64,000 nt of DNA from JBEKIK01 sp963845975 (lineage in GTDB: Bacteria; Planctomycetota; Planctomycetia; Pirellulales; Thermoguttaceae). Below, one piece after another: positions 8,044 to 16,328 of this stretch. The stretch covers positions 496,001 to 560,000 of the forward strand of contig CAWJUD010000001.1 in assembly GCA_963845975.1 (NCBI GenBank), read 5' to 3'. The notes under the pieces are model-generated. The model was not told the origin of the DNA. It searched no databases and worked only from the letters and a program-made list of their open reading frames with translations. Each line of letters begins with the position of its first letter. Within the stretch, counting starts at the first letter, position 1. The position numbers and the translations under genes are program-made.

Positions 8044-8826
8044 ATGGCAACTACTCTTGCTCCGGACGATGTTGAGCAACTGTGGATCGAATTTAAAAGG
8101 GACATGTCCAACCAGGAATTGCGCAACCGGCTGGTGGAAATATATCTTCCGCTGGTGAAATACAATGGCGAGCGGATCTGGGCTCGTCTGCCGGAAGGAG
8201 TAGAACTGGACGACCTGATCTCGGCCGGCGTGTTCGGATTGATGGACGCCATCGACGCCTTCGATCTTTCCCGGGGCGTGAAATTCGAAACGTACTGCGT
8301 GCCGCGGATCCGCGGAGCTATGCTAGACGAACTGCGAACCATGGACTGGGTGCCGCGATTGGTCCGTTCCAAGGCCAGCAAGCTCAACGAGGCCATGAAA
8401 ACCCTGGAGGCCAAACTCGGCCGCCAGCCGACTGAAATCGAACTGGCCCAGACTATGAGCATCTCCGTGCCCGAACTGGAAAAAATGATGCTCGACGCCA
8501 ATGCCGTAAATCTCATCAGCCTCAACAAAAAATGGTACGAAACCGACAGCTACAAAGACGTCCGCGAAATCGACATCCTGGAAGATAAGAAGGGCGAGGA
8601 CCCCACGCGGCGTATCCAAAAAAACGACCTCATGCGCCTGGTCACCAAGGGCCTGAACCGCAACGAACGCCTGATTATCATCCTCTATTATTACGAAGAA
8701 CTGACCATGAAGGAGATCGGCGCAACCCTGGACCTGTCCGAAAGCCGCGTGAGCCAGATGCACAGTTCCATAGTCCAGCGCCTGCAAGGCCAACTCGCCC
8801 GCCGCCGCCCGGAATTCGGCTCGTAA
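8044..8826 (+). CDS. fliA: Flagellar/WhiG-type sigma factor (sigma-28)
   Basis: The 260-residue protein has sigma-70 regions 2, 3 and 4. Region 2 includes DDLISAGVFGLMDAIDAFD, region 3 LVRSKASKLNEAM, and region 4 carries a helix-turn-helix (TMKEIGATLDLSESRVSQMH). This is the FliA/WhiG subgroup that transcribes late flagellar genes. An ATG at 8032 is in frame, but I prefer 8044 because GGAGG lies five bases before it and overlaps the earlier ATG. It probably works with the FlgM homologue encoded at 20.4 kb. Confidence 0.93.
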   Translation: MATTLAPDDVEQLWIEFKRDMSNQELRNRLVEIYLPLVKYNGERIWARLPEGVELDDLISAGVFGLMDAIDAFDLSRGVKFETYCVPRIRGAMLDELRTMDWVPRLVRSKASKLNEAMKTLEAKLGRQPTEIELAQTMSISVPELEKMMLDANAVNLISLNKKWYETDSYKDVREIDILEDKKGEDPTRRIQKNDLMRLVTKGLNRNERLIIILYYYEELTMKEIGATLDLSESRVSQMHSSIVQRLQGQLARRRPEFGS

Positions 8827-8942
8827 TATTCAGTAACCTCTTTGCAGTAAACAAGTTACAGATTACATAGTTCTCTTTTCATCTCTCCATTCTTCTGCCT
8901 GTATATTTTCTCTACTCCCTAATGCGGGCTAGGGCCGCAAGT

Positions 8943-8967
8943 AAACCGCGACCAACGGTCGCGGCTT
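8943..8967. repeat. GC hairpin element (AAACCGCGACC type)
   Basis: AAACCGCGACC, an AAC loop and GGTCGCGGCTTT form a compact stem-loop. It shares the CCGCGACC core with the elements at 6118, 20735, 41266 and 42479. It occupies the end of the fliA - blaI gap. Confidence 0.6.
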
Positions 8968-9042
8968 TATGGATAAGCGGCATGCTTTGGGACAGTTTCT
9001 GTTAGAAAAACAATATTTTTTTGGAAGTCGATAACAAGTCGC

Positions 9043-9071
9043 TTGACATTGCTTACTTAAGTCGGTATAAA
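9043..9071 (+). promoter_or_regulatory. Sigma-70-type promoter of blaI
   Basis: A perfect -35 box TTGACA (9043-9048) is followed after exactly 17 bases by TATAAA (9066-9071), 38 bases before the blaI start codon. Confidence 0.75.
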
Positions 9072-9075
9072 TACC

Positions 9076-9086
9076 TACACCGTGTA
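9076..9086. promoter_or_regulatory. Probable BlaI-family operator
   Basis: TACACCGTGTA is a perfect 5+5 palindrome immediately downstream of the -10 box. It fits the TACA/TGTA half-sites used by the BlaI/MecI/CopY family, so autorepression of the blaI operon is likely. Binding is inferred, not shown. Confidence 0.55.
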
Positions 9087-9108
9087 AGCATTTCGAGGAA
9101 TTATTACA

Positions 9109-9510
9109 ATGAAAAAACGCACAACCGCCCCGATTTCCGAGGCGCAACGGGAAATCATGAACATCGTGTGGGATGCCGGCGAGGCGGGTGTGGCCGATGT
9201 CTGGCGCATCCTTTCTGACCGCCGGCCCGTTGCCCGGAACACCGTGCTGACCCTGATCACGCGCCTGGTCAATAAGGGTTGGCTCCAATCGAGGCGAGTG
9301 GGAAACGCCTTTCGCTACACTGCCGCACGCCCGCGCGAAACGGCCCGGGCCGAGGAATTGCGCCGCATGGTGGACACGGTCTTTGACGGTTCGGCCGAGG
9401 GACTGGTGATGACGCTTTTGGAAGGCGGCGAACTGTCTTCGGATGAGGCGCATCGCATCAGGGCGATGATCTTTAAGGCAGGCCGCAAAGGCAGGGGGGA
9501 AAAACCATGA
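9109..9510 (+). CDS. BlaI/MecI/CopY-family transcriptional repressor
   Basis: The 133-residue protein has an N-terminal winged helix (ISEAQREIMNIVWDAG, then VARNTVLTLITRLVNKGWL) and a C-terminal dimerisation part, matching BlaI/MecI length. These dimeric repressors are inactivated by proteolysis triggered by a membrane M56 partner. The partner here is the next gene, which overlaps by four bases (ATGA), so the two are translationally coupled. The start is supported by GAGGA upstream. The true inducer is unknown; the partner lacks a penicillin-binding sensor domain. Confidence 0.9.
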   Translation: MKKRTTAPISEAQREIMNIVWDAGEAGVADVWRILSDRRPVARNTVLTLITRLVNKGWLQSRRVGNAFRYTAARPRETARAEELRRMVDTVFDGSAEGLVMTLLEGGELSSDEAHRIRAMIFKAGRKGRGEKP

Positions 9511-10004
9511 ATTTCCTATTGCATTTTTACCCCGGCGACAAGTTCGTCCTGTTATCGGCCAATGTCCTTTTACAAGCGACAGTAGTGATACTCGCGGCCT
9601 GGTTGCCGGCGCGGATTTTTTTCCGTCGAAACGCGGCGATTCGCCACAACATCTGGTTGTCGGCGTTGGTTCTGGTGCTTATAAGTCCCGTAATTGCATG
9701 CGTTACGGAGGCCGCCGGCCTGAGGATCATTACAATATACATGCCGGCCGCTTCCCAACCGGAATCGCCGACAGCAAGTTCCGAGAGTACGCTTGCGTCT
9801 CCGCCTGATATCGCCGAACAGGGGCCGCTTCATTTTCTCAACCAACCATCTTCAGTAATAGTGAGCAACTTTGGAGCGGAGCGCCGGACGATGCCATTTC
9901 CGCCGATGTTACGCCCGGCATTCGGCAAGCACAGCCGCCAACCATCGTCGATCGACTCCGTACAATCGCCGTACCGGCAATGGCGATCTGGAGTTTGGGA
10001 ATAA
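9507..10004 (+). CDS. M56 (BlaR1-like) protease-LRR protein, N-terminal fragment
   Basis: This 165-residue piece carries the first two membrane helices of an M56 protein (LLQATVVILAAWLPARIFF and NIWLSALVLVLISPVIACV), including the RHN.W motif typical of BlaR1-like N-termini. It loses frame somewhere between about 9850 and 9975: from about 9872 the downstream frame reads a better M56-like sequence (PPTIVDRLRTIAVPAMAIWSL) that leads into the next helix. Bringing the two frames together needs a -1 shift, for example one lost base. It is translationally coupled to blaI and is one of three fragments of one gene (9507-12533). Confidence 0.7.
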   Translation: MNFLLHFYPGDKFVLLSANVLLQATVVILAAWLPARIFFRRNAAIRHNIWLSALVLVLISPVIACVTEAAGLRIITIYMPAASQPESPTASSESTLASPPDIAEQGPLHFLNQPSSVIVSNFGAERRTMPFPPMLRPAFGKHSRQPSSIDSVQSPYRQWRSGVWE

Positions 10005-11179
10005 CGTACCTTCTTATCCGGCTGGTGCAACGCGAATATGCCCTAAAGCGGTCGTTACAGGAGGCCCAGGCGGTTGATAACAGCGGAAATTTACGCCCGG
10101 TATTTGTCGAAATCCGCCGTTTGATGGGCATTGAGAATTTGCCTTGTATCATGCTGTGGCGTGACGGCAAAATTCGCATCACGCCTCTAACCGCCGGTAT
10201 TTTCCGGCCCGTGGTCATACTTTCCAAGAGCCTGCTTGAAAACCTGGATCATGGCGAATTATGCGACGTATTAGTCCATGAGTTCGCCCATGTATTGCGG
10301 CACGATCAATTAATTGGACTTTTACAGCGAATCGTGGAAATCATGTTTTGGCCCTATCCGCTAGTCTGGTTGATGAACCGCAATTTGGCCCGTGCCCGGG
10401 AAGAGGTTTGCGACAACTACGTGCTAAAGCACACTGACGGGCCGCGGTATGCACAGACGCTTTTCGATCTTTCCTTGCGAATTCTTCCCCTTTCACCAAG
10501 TTTGGCCCAGGTCGGGCTGTTCCAGCACTATTGGTCACTGGAGCAGCGCATAGCCGGACTACTCGACACAAGGAGAACCATTATGACCAAAATCAACCGC
10601 TTAACCGCAGCGGCCCTTGTTACCGTCTTTCTGGCAATTACTCTGACAGTTGCCGGTGCGAAAATCCTCCAAGCGGAAACGCAGCCGGAGAATGCCGCCG
10701 GCGCCGCTATGGCCGGAGAAAAAGCCGATCTCGACGGCGAGGCAAAGGTAAAGCCGCCTCAAAGCTCGCAACGAGTCCTTAAGTTCCCCAATGACCGCGT
10801 GCTGGGGCGGATCTTGGTGCAAGACGAACAAAATGAGAAGACCAATAATACCTCCTCCCATATCGATAAGATGAGTAACTGGGTGGTGCTCGGCCAGGCC
10901 AGGGGCGCCGTCACGGTGCCTGCGGGAAAATGTGTGAAATTGCAGCTTTATCCAGACAAATTGCAGCGGAACAATTCAACCGTGCCGGATCTCTCGCCTC
11001 TTTCGAGTCTCGATCCCGATGATCTGGACGAACTCAAACTTGCCGATTTTTCCATCAACGATCAAGCCATGCTCCACGTCGGACATCTTACCGGCCTTAA
11101 GGCGCTGGAACTTGCGGGATCGACCATCAGCGACGCGGCATTGCCTACATCGCGCGCCTTAAATCGCTGGAGTATCTGA
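9980..11179 (+). CDS. M56 (BlaR1-like) protease-LRR protein, protease fragment
   Basis: This fragment carries the M56 catalytic region: HEFAH, the zinc motif, is encoded at 10277-10291, and the downstream REEVCDNYVL supplies the third ligand and the family signature. A later helix (AALVTVFLAITLTVAGAKI) precedes an extracytoplasmic region that begins leucine-rich repeats near 11020. The frame breaks at about 11137: shifting by one base gives IAYIARLKSLEYLMLPNHISD, a perfect LRR continuation that runs to a stop near 11271. A GG that should be GGG explains this shift. The protease would cleave BlaI when the sensor domain is engaged. Confidence 0.75.
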   Translation: MAIWSLGITYLLIRLVQREYALKRSLQEAQAVDNSGNLRPVFVEIRRLMGIENLPCIMLWRDGKIRITPLTAGIFRPVVILSKSLLENLDHGELCDVLVHEFAHVLRHDQLIGLLQRIVEIMFWPYPLVWLMNRNLARAREEVCDNYVLKHTDGPRYAQTLFDLSLRILPLSPSLAQVGLFQHYWSLEQRIAGLLDTRRTIMTKINRLTAAALVTVFLAITLTVAGAKILQAETQPENAAGAAMAGEKADLDGEAKVKPPQSSQRVLKFPNDRVLGRILVQDEQNEKTNNTSSHIDKMSNWVVLGQARGAVTVPAGKCVKLQLYPDKLQRNNSTVPDLSPLSSLDPDDLDELKLADFSINDQAMLHVGHLTGLKALELAGSTISDAALPTSRALNRWSI

Positions 11180-11267
11180 TGCTGCCGAATCATATTTCCG
11201 ATAAAGGATTGGCAATAGTAACTCAATTACCTCATCTTAAAGGGATTTATTTCTCCGGCGCCCGGGA

Positions 11268-12533
11268 GTGACCAACGACGGTTTACGAAACCTGGCCAAA
11301 CTGCGATCATTGGAGGAATTAGTACTGGGTGGAAATTCCATCGGGGACAAAGGGCTGGTGCATCTGACTGGATTAACGAAACTGAATTATCTAATATTAT
11401 GGGGAAGAAACTTCACAGGCAAAGGATTTATCCACCTTCGCAATCTGCAGTCCCTCAGAACCGTCAACTTGGAAAACGATATCGAAAACGAGACCTTGGG
11501 GCATCTGGCCGCCCTGCCGCACCTCGAGAATCTTTCGCTGCATAATATACGCGGGATTTCCGACCGGGACATGGCGTTGCTGGCTCGGTCCCGCTCTTTA
11601 CGCACACTAGACATCGCGGGAACGCAAGTAACGCCACAGGGCGTTAAACATCTGGCGGAAGTCAAAACTCTCGAAAACTTAGCGCTGCCCATGTCGAGTT
11701 TGACCGATGAGGCGCTCGTATCCGTCAGCCGTCTGACTAATCTCAAGGTTTTACAACTGCAATTGCCGTACTATGCAGACCCTACATTTTACAACCGCCA
11801 TTACACCGAAAATGGGCTGGCCGAGTTGGACAAATTGGAAAAACTGGAGGAACTAGGCATATCCGGCCTGGCTGTTACCGACGATTCGGTGAAACACATC
11901 ACCAAACATGCCCAATTGAAAAAACTGCGGATTACCAGTTCGCCGCTGAGCAACGCCGGGCTGAAAGAGCTGACTACACTGAAATCGCTTGAAAAACTTT
12001 CCTTGGCGTTCACTAACGTTACCCTGGGGGGACTGACCTGTCTCAACGAATTACCTCAGCTTAAGGAGTTAGGAGCTCAAGGAATCGTGGACGACGGCCA
12101 GCCGCTGGACATCGGCCGATGCGGGAAACTTGAAACACTCTATCTTTTCATGGCCAAGGGCGACACGCTCGAAGACCACGACCTTGTATGCCTGGAAAAC
12201 CTGACGAATCTGCACTCGCTCCAACTCGATGGGTCATCGGTCAGCGACGCAGGATTGGCGCATCTCAGCGGTCTGCGCAAATTGACTCATCTTAGCATAG
12301 GCTTGCGGGGTGTAACCGATGCCGGATTCGATCATTTATCGGGACTAAAAAAACTGTATTCTTTTTACCTCCGCGGCGACATCTCGGATGCCGACCTGCG
12401 CCGGTTAAAGGCGCTTCAGGGGCTGTTTTTAATTCTCGTCTATTCATCGCAGGACATTAGCAACGATGCAATGCAGGATCTTAAGCGGGAAATACCCGGG
12501 TTAATTCGAATTGACGTGAAAAGAATTCAATAA
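11268..12533 (+). CDS. M56 protease-LRR protein, C-terminal leucine-rich-repeat sensor fragment
   Basis: About 421 residues consist of 23-26-residue leucine-rich repeats of the ITDAGL.HL..L..L.SL type. The GTG at 11268 is not a convincing start; the LRR consensus continues from the preceding frame (IYFSGA before, TNDGLRNLAKL after) with one further -1 shift at the CCCGGG near 11261-11266. It would form the extracytoplasmic sensor of the BlaI partner, replacing the penicillin-binding domain of BlaR1. LRRs of this kind usually bind proteins or glycans. The ligand is unknown. Confidence 0.75.
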   Translation: MTNDGLRNLAKLRSLEELVLGGNSIGDKGLVHLTGLTKLNYLILWGRNFTGKGFIHLRNLQSLRTVNLENDIENETLGHLAALPHLENLSLHNIRGISDRDMALLARSRSLRTLDIAGTQVTPQGVKHLAEVKTLENLALPMSSLTDEALVSVSRLTNLKVLQLQLPYYADPTFYNRHYTENGLAELDKLEKLEELGISGLAVTDDSVKHITKHAQLKKLRITSSPLSNAGLKELTTLKSLEKLSLAFTNVTLGGLTCLNELPQLKELGAQGIVDDGQPLDIGRCGKLETLYLFMAKGDTLEDHDLVCLENLTNLHSLQLDGSSVSDAGLAHLSGLRKLTHLSIGLRGVTDAGFDHLSGLKKLYSFYLRGDISDADLRRLKALQGLFLILVYSSQDISNDAMQDLKREIPGLIRIDVKRIQ

Positions 12534-12781
12534 CTCGCGAGTTCAATCAAGGCGCCCTAAAAAAATTCCTCCAGGCGTGTCCGGCACGGCATTGGCGGGA
12601 GGGCAAGTGGAAAATATGCCGCGCTCGGGCGTTACCTGGAGGCAAAGTGATTGGTGTTAGGGGACGGCGTGAAACCGCAAGCGATTTCGCTTGGATTTTA
12701 TGTTATTGGCTTTCAGCAATCACTTTCTCATTCGACCTTTAACAATTATTCATCATACAGAATTCAGCATTCATCATTTTA
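12534..12781. other. Gap after the LRR gene
   Basis: No gene is evident. It contains a GAAACCGCAAGCGATTTC palindrome near 12670-12688 (relatives at about 23802 and 55308) and a period-7 tract at 12744-12778 (AATTATT, CATCATA, CAGAATT, CAGCATT, CATCATT). Confidence 0.5.
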
Positions 12782-12988
12782 TTAACGCGGTCGATTTGGC
12801 CGCCGACGTTGATAGCGTTTGGGGATCGGCCCAAAATCTTTTTCCCACCGCTCGCTCAGATGCCGCAATTGGACGTTAATGCGACGGGTGAAATCCAGGT
12901 AAGCACGCAATTCCACCCGCACCGGCACGTCCCAATGATCCCGGCCGATGCTCACAAAACTTAACAGGTTTTGATCGAGGTTATTCAT
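12782..12988 (-). CDS. Small conserved-looking protein of unknown function
   Basis: This is a 68-residue ORF beginning MNNLDQNLLSFVSIGRDHWDVP, preceded on the minus strand by AAGGAACG at reasonable spacing; I moved the start six codons in from the longest frame for that reason. The C-terminus is strongly basic (PKRYQRRRPNRPR). Mixed composition and a balanced secondary-structure pattern suggest a real protein. I do not recognise the family. It lies downstream of the large secreted protein gene on the same strand, beyond a terminator hairpin. Confidence 0.5.
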   Translation of the reverse strand: MNNLDQNLLSFVSIGRDHWDVPVRVELRAYLDFTRRINVQLRHLSERWEKDFGPIPKRYQRRRPNRPR

Positions 12989-13107
12989 TACCGCGTTCCT
13001 TAACATCGTCTTCCAGTTACACTACGCAAGACATGCCCGGCGGGTTCGGAGTTCATCGTTAATTAAAAAAACTCGGATTATTGCCGATCGCCATGGCGCA
13101 ATAAATA

Positions 13108-13140
13108 CGCCCGGCAAAACACGTTAGCGCATGCCGGGCG
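13108..13140 (-). terminator. Terminator of the secretin-domain gene
   Basis: Perfect 9-bp arms CGCCCGGCA and TGCCGGGCG are separated by 15 bases. On the minus strand the stem is followed by TATTTATT. It lies 45 bases beyond the stop of the gene at 13185-15224. Confidence 0.6.
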
Positions 13141-13184
13141 CGATAAGAAAGTATGGTCTTAAACTTTATGTAATTGGAATTTCT

Positions 13185-15224
13185 TTACTCGGGAATGTCC
13201 CTGGCCGGCGGTCCAAAACCTTGCCCGCCAAACCGGCCGACCGGTCGTGCCCATTGTGGGCCTGGGCCGGGCAGAACGGCGTGCAACAAATGTTTCATGC
13301 CCTGCGAAAATTCCTCGAAGCTCAGTTGATTATCATGGTTTGTGTCCAGGCGCTCAAAAAGGGCCTTAAGATTGAATCCGGGGCGAAGTGGTCTTTGATT
13401 ATAGGACAACAGCCGCTGATACCAGTTTTGTGCATACGGCGGCCAAGGGCGCTGCGGCCCAGTCCCGTATGCCATCCAAGGGGCCATCCCGGGGCGAGCG
13501 GGTTTACCAAAATTGACCTGCCAGGGATTATTTGGTCGTCCATAAGGCCCATATTGGCGCCAAGGGCGCTGCGGCCCAGCCCCGTAGGCCTTCCAGGGAT
13601 GATGCGGTCTGAGATTGTAAGCCAACAAGCGCTGATACCAATTTTGTCCGTTCGGCCATGGATGATGTGGTCCAGCCCCGAATGCCATCCAAGGCTGATT
13701 TGGCCGTCCATAAGGCTCGTACTGTTGCCAAGGCCGATTCGGCCGTCCATAAGGCCCTTGCTGTTGCCAAGGAGGCTGTTGCATTGGTCCGAAGGCCGCC
13801 CAATGATGCTGTGGACCATATCCGGGTCCTGCCCAGGGTCGCCCTCCTGGCTCGTTAAAGGGCGACCCTCCCATCCAATGCGGTCCTGCGTTAGGTCCCG
13901 GGAAATTAGGGCCTGCCATTTGCGGAGGTCCGCCGTCCGGTCCGCCGCGGCCAAAAGGCGGTCCACCCATCCGACCGGGGCCCATTCCCGGTCCGCCGAA
14001 GCCATGTCCGGCCATCCAACCGGCACCTCTCCCCGGTCCGCCAAAGCCCTGTCCGGCCATCCAACCGCGTTGCTCGCCTCGTCCACTAAACGGCGGACCT
14101 GGCATGACCGTGACCGATTCTATAGTCTCACCCATTTTTTGCAGCAGGGACTTGACTTGTTCGATTTGCGCCAGGGTGCCGCGAATCATCAGTTGCTGGG
14201 TTCTTGGATCGGCGTCGACTTGAGGAGCACCACTAGTGCCACCTTTGGATGCATCGCCACCATCGAAAAGCTTGTTGATCAAAAGAATGGCCGTTTGCGA
14301 ATCGACTATTTTCAAGCGGATCACCGCCACCTGGCGAGTGTCATGTTGCATCTGATCCAAGACGGCCCGAATCGTGGCGTGTTCGGCAGGTCGGGCAAGG
14401 ACGATGAGGTTGTTGGTCTTGGGATCGATGTCCATGCGCACGTCGGGCTTGCCGGCCAGCAATGTTTGCATCACTTTCAACGTTGTTTGCGGATCGGTCT
14501 TATTGACGGGATAAACCTCCACTTGAACCGGTTCTTCCGGTCCATCGGCGCCGGCTTTAGGCCCACTGACTACTTTAAGAATACTATCAAGCCGGTTGAG
14601 TTTTTCCGGGCTGCCGTACGCCAATAAAGCTTTATTTTCAATATCAACACCTAGTTTCAATGAGCCGTCGGCAGTTTCATTTTTATCACTTGGGATATCG
14701 CACAATTGCCGTATATTGGGCAAAATATCTTCAGGTGTAACGAAATGGAGAAAAAACACTCTAAAATTAGGGGATTTAATATCTTTTGGTCCAGACGGTC
14801 CAGAATAAGGTCCCTGGAAAGTAGGACCGCCTGTATATGGAGGCCTTACTCCCGGATCGCCAAAACGAGGGCCAAACTGCGGCCCGCCTATCCGACCACG
14901 TCCAGGACCTGATCCGCCAAAACCTTGCCCGCCCATCCAACCACGTTGCCCGCCTTGTCTTCCAAACGGCGGCCCGGGCATCTCAGTGGGTTTTTCTTTG
15001 GCATCGGCGCTACCCTGAGCAGGGTCTTGCAACTGCGCCAGAGCCTGCTCGACATCGGCCCGACTCGTGGAGCGTAAGGTTGGGAAAAATAAGTATTCAG
15101 ACTCTGGCCCGGCAGGCTGGACTTGAGGAGGTCCCGGCGGCCCGGCTGGATCTTCCGCCAAGAGATATTGGGGAAGAAAAACGACTGTTAACCCCGTCAG
15201 CACACAGAGAATTAGCCTGTGCAT
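13185..15224 (-). CDS. Secreted protein: secretin-type repeat domains, Gly/Pro/Trp-rich segment, EF-hand
   Basis: The 679-residue protein starts with a signal peptide (LILCVLTGLTVVFLPQYLLAED). Two or three short alpha/beta domains at about residues 150-360 (VEVYPVNKTDPQTTLKVMQTLL, RMDIDPKTNNLIVLARP) resemble secretin N-domains. They are flanked by two copies of a PPFGRQGGQRGWMGGQGFGG-like block. The region of about 390-600 is a long Gly/Pro/Trp/Tyr/Gln low-complexity stretch with PYGRPN.PWQ repeats. A canonical EF-hand (DTNHDNQLSFEEF, about 627-639) follows. There is no secretin channel domain, so it is not a pore. A secreted calcium-responsive structural or envelope protein is plausible. Confidence 0.75.
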   Translation of the reverse strand: MHRLILCVLTGLTVVFLPQYLLAEDPAGPPGPPQVQPAGPESEYLFFPTLRSTSRADVEQALAQLQDPAQGSADAKEKPTEMPGPPFGRQGGQRGWMGGQGFGGSGPGRGRIGGPQFGPRFGDPGVRPPYTGGPTFQGPYSGPSGPKDIKSPNFRVFFLHFVTPEDILPNIRQLCDIPSDKNETADGSLKLGVDIENKALLAYGSPEKLNRLDSILKVVSGPKAGADGPEEPVQVEVYPVNKTDPQTTLKVMQTLLAGKPDVRMDIDPKTNNLIVLARPAEHATIRAVLDQMQHDTRQVAVIRLKIVDSQTAILLINKLFDGGDASKGGTSGAPQVDADPRTQQLMIRGTLAQIEQVKSLLQKMGETIESVTVMPGPPFSGRGEQRGWMAGQGFGGPGRGAGWMAGHGFGGPGMGPGRMGGPPFGRGGPDGGPPQMAGPNFPGPNAGPHWMGGSPFNEPGGRPWAGPGYGPQHHWAAFGPMQQPPWQQQGPYGRPNRPWQQYEPYGRPNQPWMAFGAGPHHPWPNGQNWYQRLLAYNLRPHHPWKAYGAGPQRPWRQYGPYGRPNNPWQVNFGKPARPGMAPWMAYGTGPQRPWPPYAQNWYQRLLSYNQRPLRPGFNLKALFERLDTNHDNQLSFEEFSQGMKHLLHAVLPGPGPQWARPVGRFGGQGFGPPARDIPE

Positions 15225-15719
15225 TGTCCGTCTCCTAAACTGAGGGAATTGAAGGCTTTACAACGCTATCTACAGACTCTAAACCCCTAAAACCAGTGGA
15301 TAGTTCCGTTAATTCCGGCAATTTCCACAAACACTTCTCCGCGGTTTTGAAAAAACGGGACTGGCTCCGAACCGAGTTTCCTAAATGCCTGGTTAAAGAG
15401 GCATTGCGAGGTGACTGCCTCAATTTTTTCACAACTTCTATAGAGTGGTCAGTCAGCTCAGAATGCGTAATCGAAAAAGAATTGCTATCTGCTAGCGATC
15501 AAACTGGCTGGTCAGCTCCGGCAGAATCGGGTTCTCCTTGACTAATGCGATCATGGCCCCGCGCTTTCTTCCCACGTTCGAACGCCTGGACCATCAAGCC
15601 CTTATGGTTTATCAAATAGGGTGGTTCGGTCTTGCAGAGCCCTGGCACCCCTCAAGCAGCAGGGGGCAGCAGGAGTTTTGCAAGAAAATGTTCGGACGCG
15701 TGAACCTTTCGGCGGCAAC
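15225..15719. other. Gap upstream of the ECF sigma gene
   Basis: No convincing gene is seen. It contains a sequence of the CGGGACTGGCTCCGA type (about 15355-15372) next to a TTTTGAAAAAA motif, which looks like a decayed interspersed repeat; a similar GGGACAGTC segment occurs near 31065-31105. Confidence 0.4.
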
Positions 15720-16328
15720 ATGGGAATCAAAGGTACGGTGAACGCACACGAAGACGACGAACACGAGTTGATCGACCGTGCCAAGGCTGGCGAGGCGATT
15801 GCCTTCGAGCGGCTCGCCGGGCGGCACGCCGCGCGGTTGTGGAGTTGTGCGCTAGCCCTTGGCAAGGATGACCACTGGGCCGACGATCTTGTGCAAGAAA
15901 CGCTGGTCGAAGCGTGGCGATCCTTAGCGCGTTTCGATGGTCGTTGCCTGTTCTCCACCTGGCTATACGGCATTCTACGGCACCGGTTCTTGAAAGGAAG
16001 GCAAGGCCAGAACGCCGTTAGGCTTTCCGCATCAGACGCTCTTGGCCAAAAGCAATGCACTCGGCGGTCGCCCGATCAATCCGCAGAGGCGTCCGAAGAT
16101 GCGAAGCGCGTTCGCCGAGCGGTGACGAGCCTGCCGGAAGAGCATCGCCTGGTCGTGGAACTCCGTTTCTTTGCGGGGGCGACATTGGAAGAGATTGCGG
16201 CGGCTCTTGGTTGCCCGTTGGGCACGGTAAAGTCGCGATTGCATCACGCACTGGAAAAACTACGGCAAATGAATCTTGCGGTGAACCTTTTCGCTTCGTC
16301 GAGGGAAACAAAGGAGAGCAAGCCATGA
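15720..16328 (+). CDS. ECF RNA polymerase sigma factor
   Basis: The product is about 202 residues with sigma region 2 (DDLVQETLVEAWRSLARFD) and region 4 (LPEEHRLVVELRFFAGATLEEIAAALGCPLGTVKSRLHHALEKLR). The upstream part of the frame reads through repeat-like sequence, so I start at the ATG at 15720; a GTG at 15738 preceded by AAAGG is an alternative. The gene overlaps the following anti-sigma factor by four bases (ATGA), the usual arrangement for a cognate pair. Target promoters are unknown. Confidence 0.88.
   Translation: MGIKGTVNAHEDDEHELIDRAKAGEAIAFERLAGRHAARLWSCALALGKDDHWADDLVQETLVEAWRSLARFDGRCLFSTWLYGILRHRFLKGRQGQNAVRLSASDALGQKQCTRRSPDQSAEASEDAKRVRRAVTSLPEEHRLVVELRFFAGATLEEIAAALGCPLGTVKSRLHHALEKLRQMNLAVNLFASSRETKESKP

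Noticed and set aside
13131..14627. 498-codon open frame on the plus strand
   Set aside because: It is antisense to the GPW-rich secreted protein gene; its composition (Pro/Arg/Ser-rich, no hydrophobic core) is that of an antisense shadow, and it has no RBS.
15296..15541. 81-residue plus-strand frame upstream of the ECF sigma gene
   Set aside because: It includes a CGGGACTGGCTCC-type repeat segment, has no RBS and shows no protein family features.
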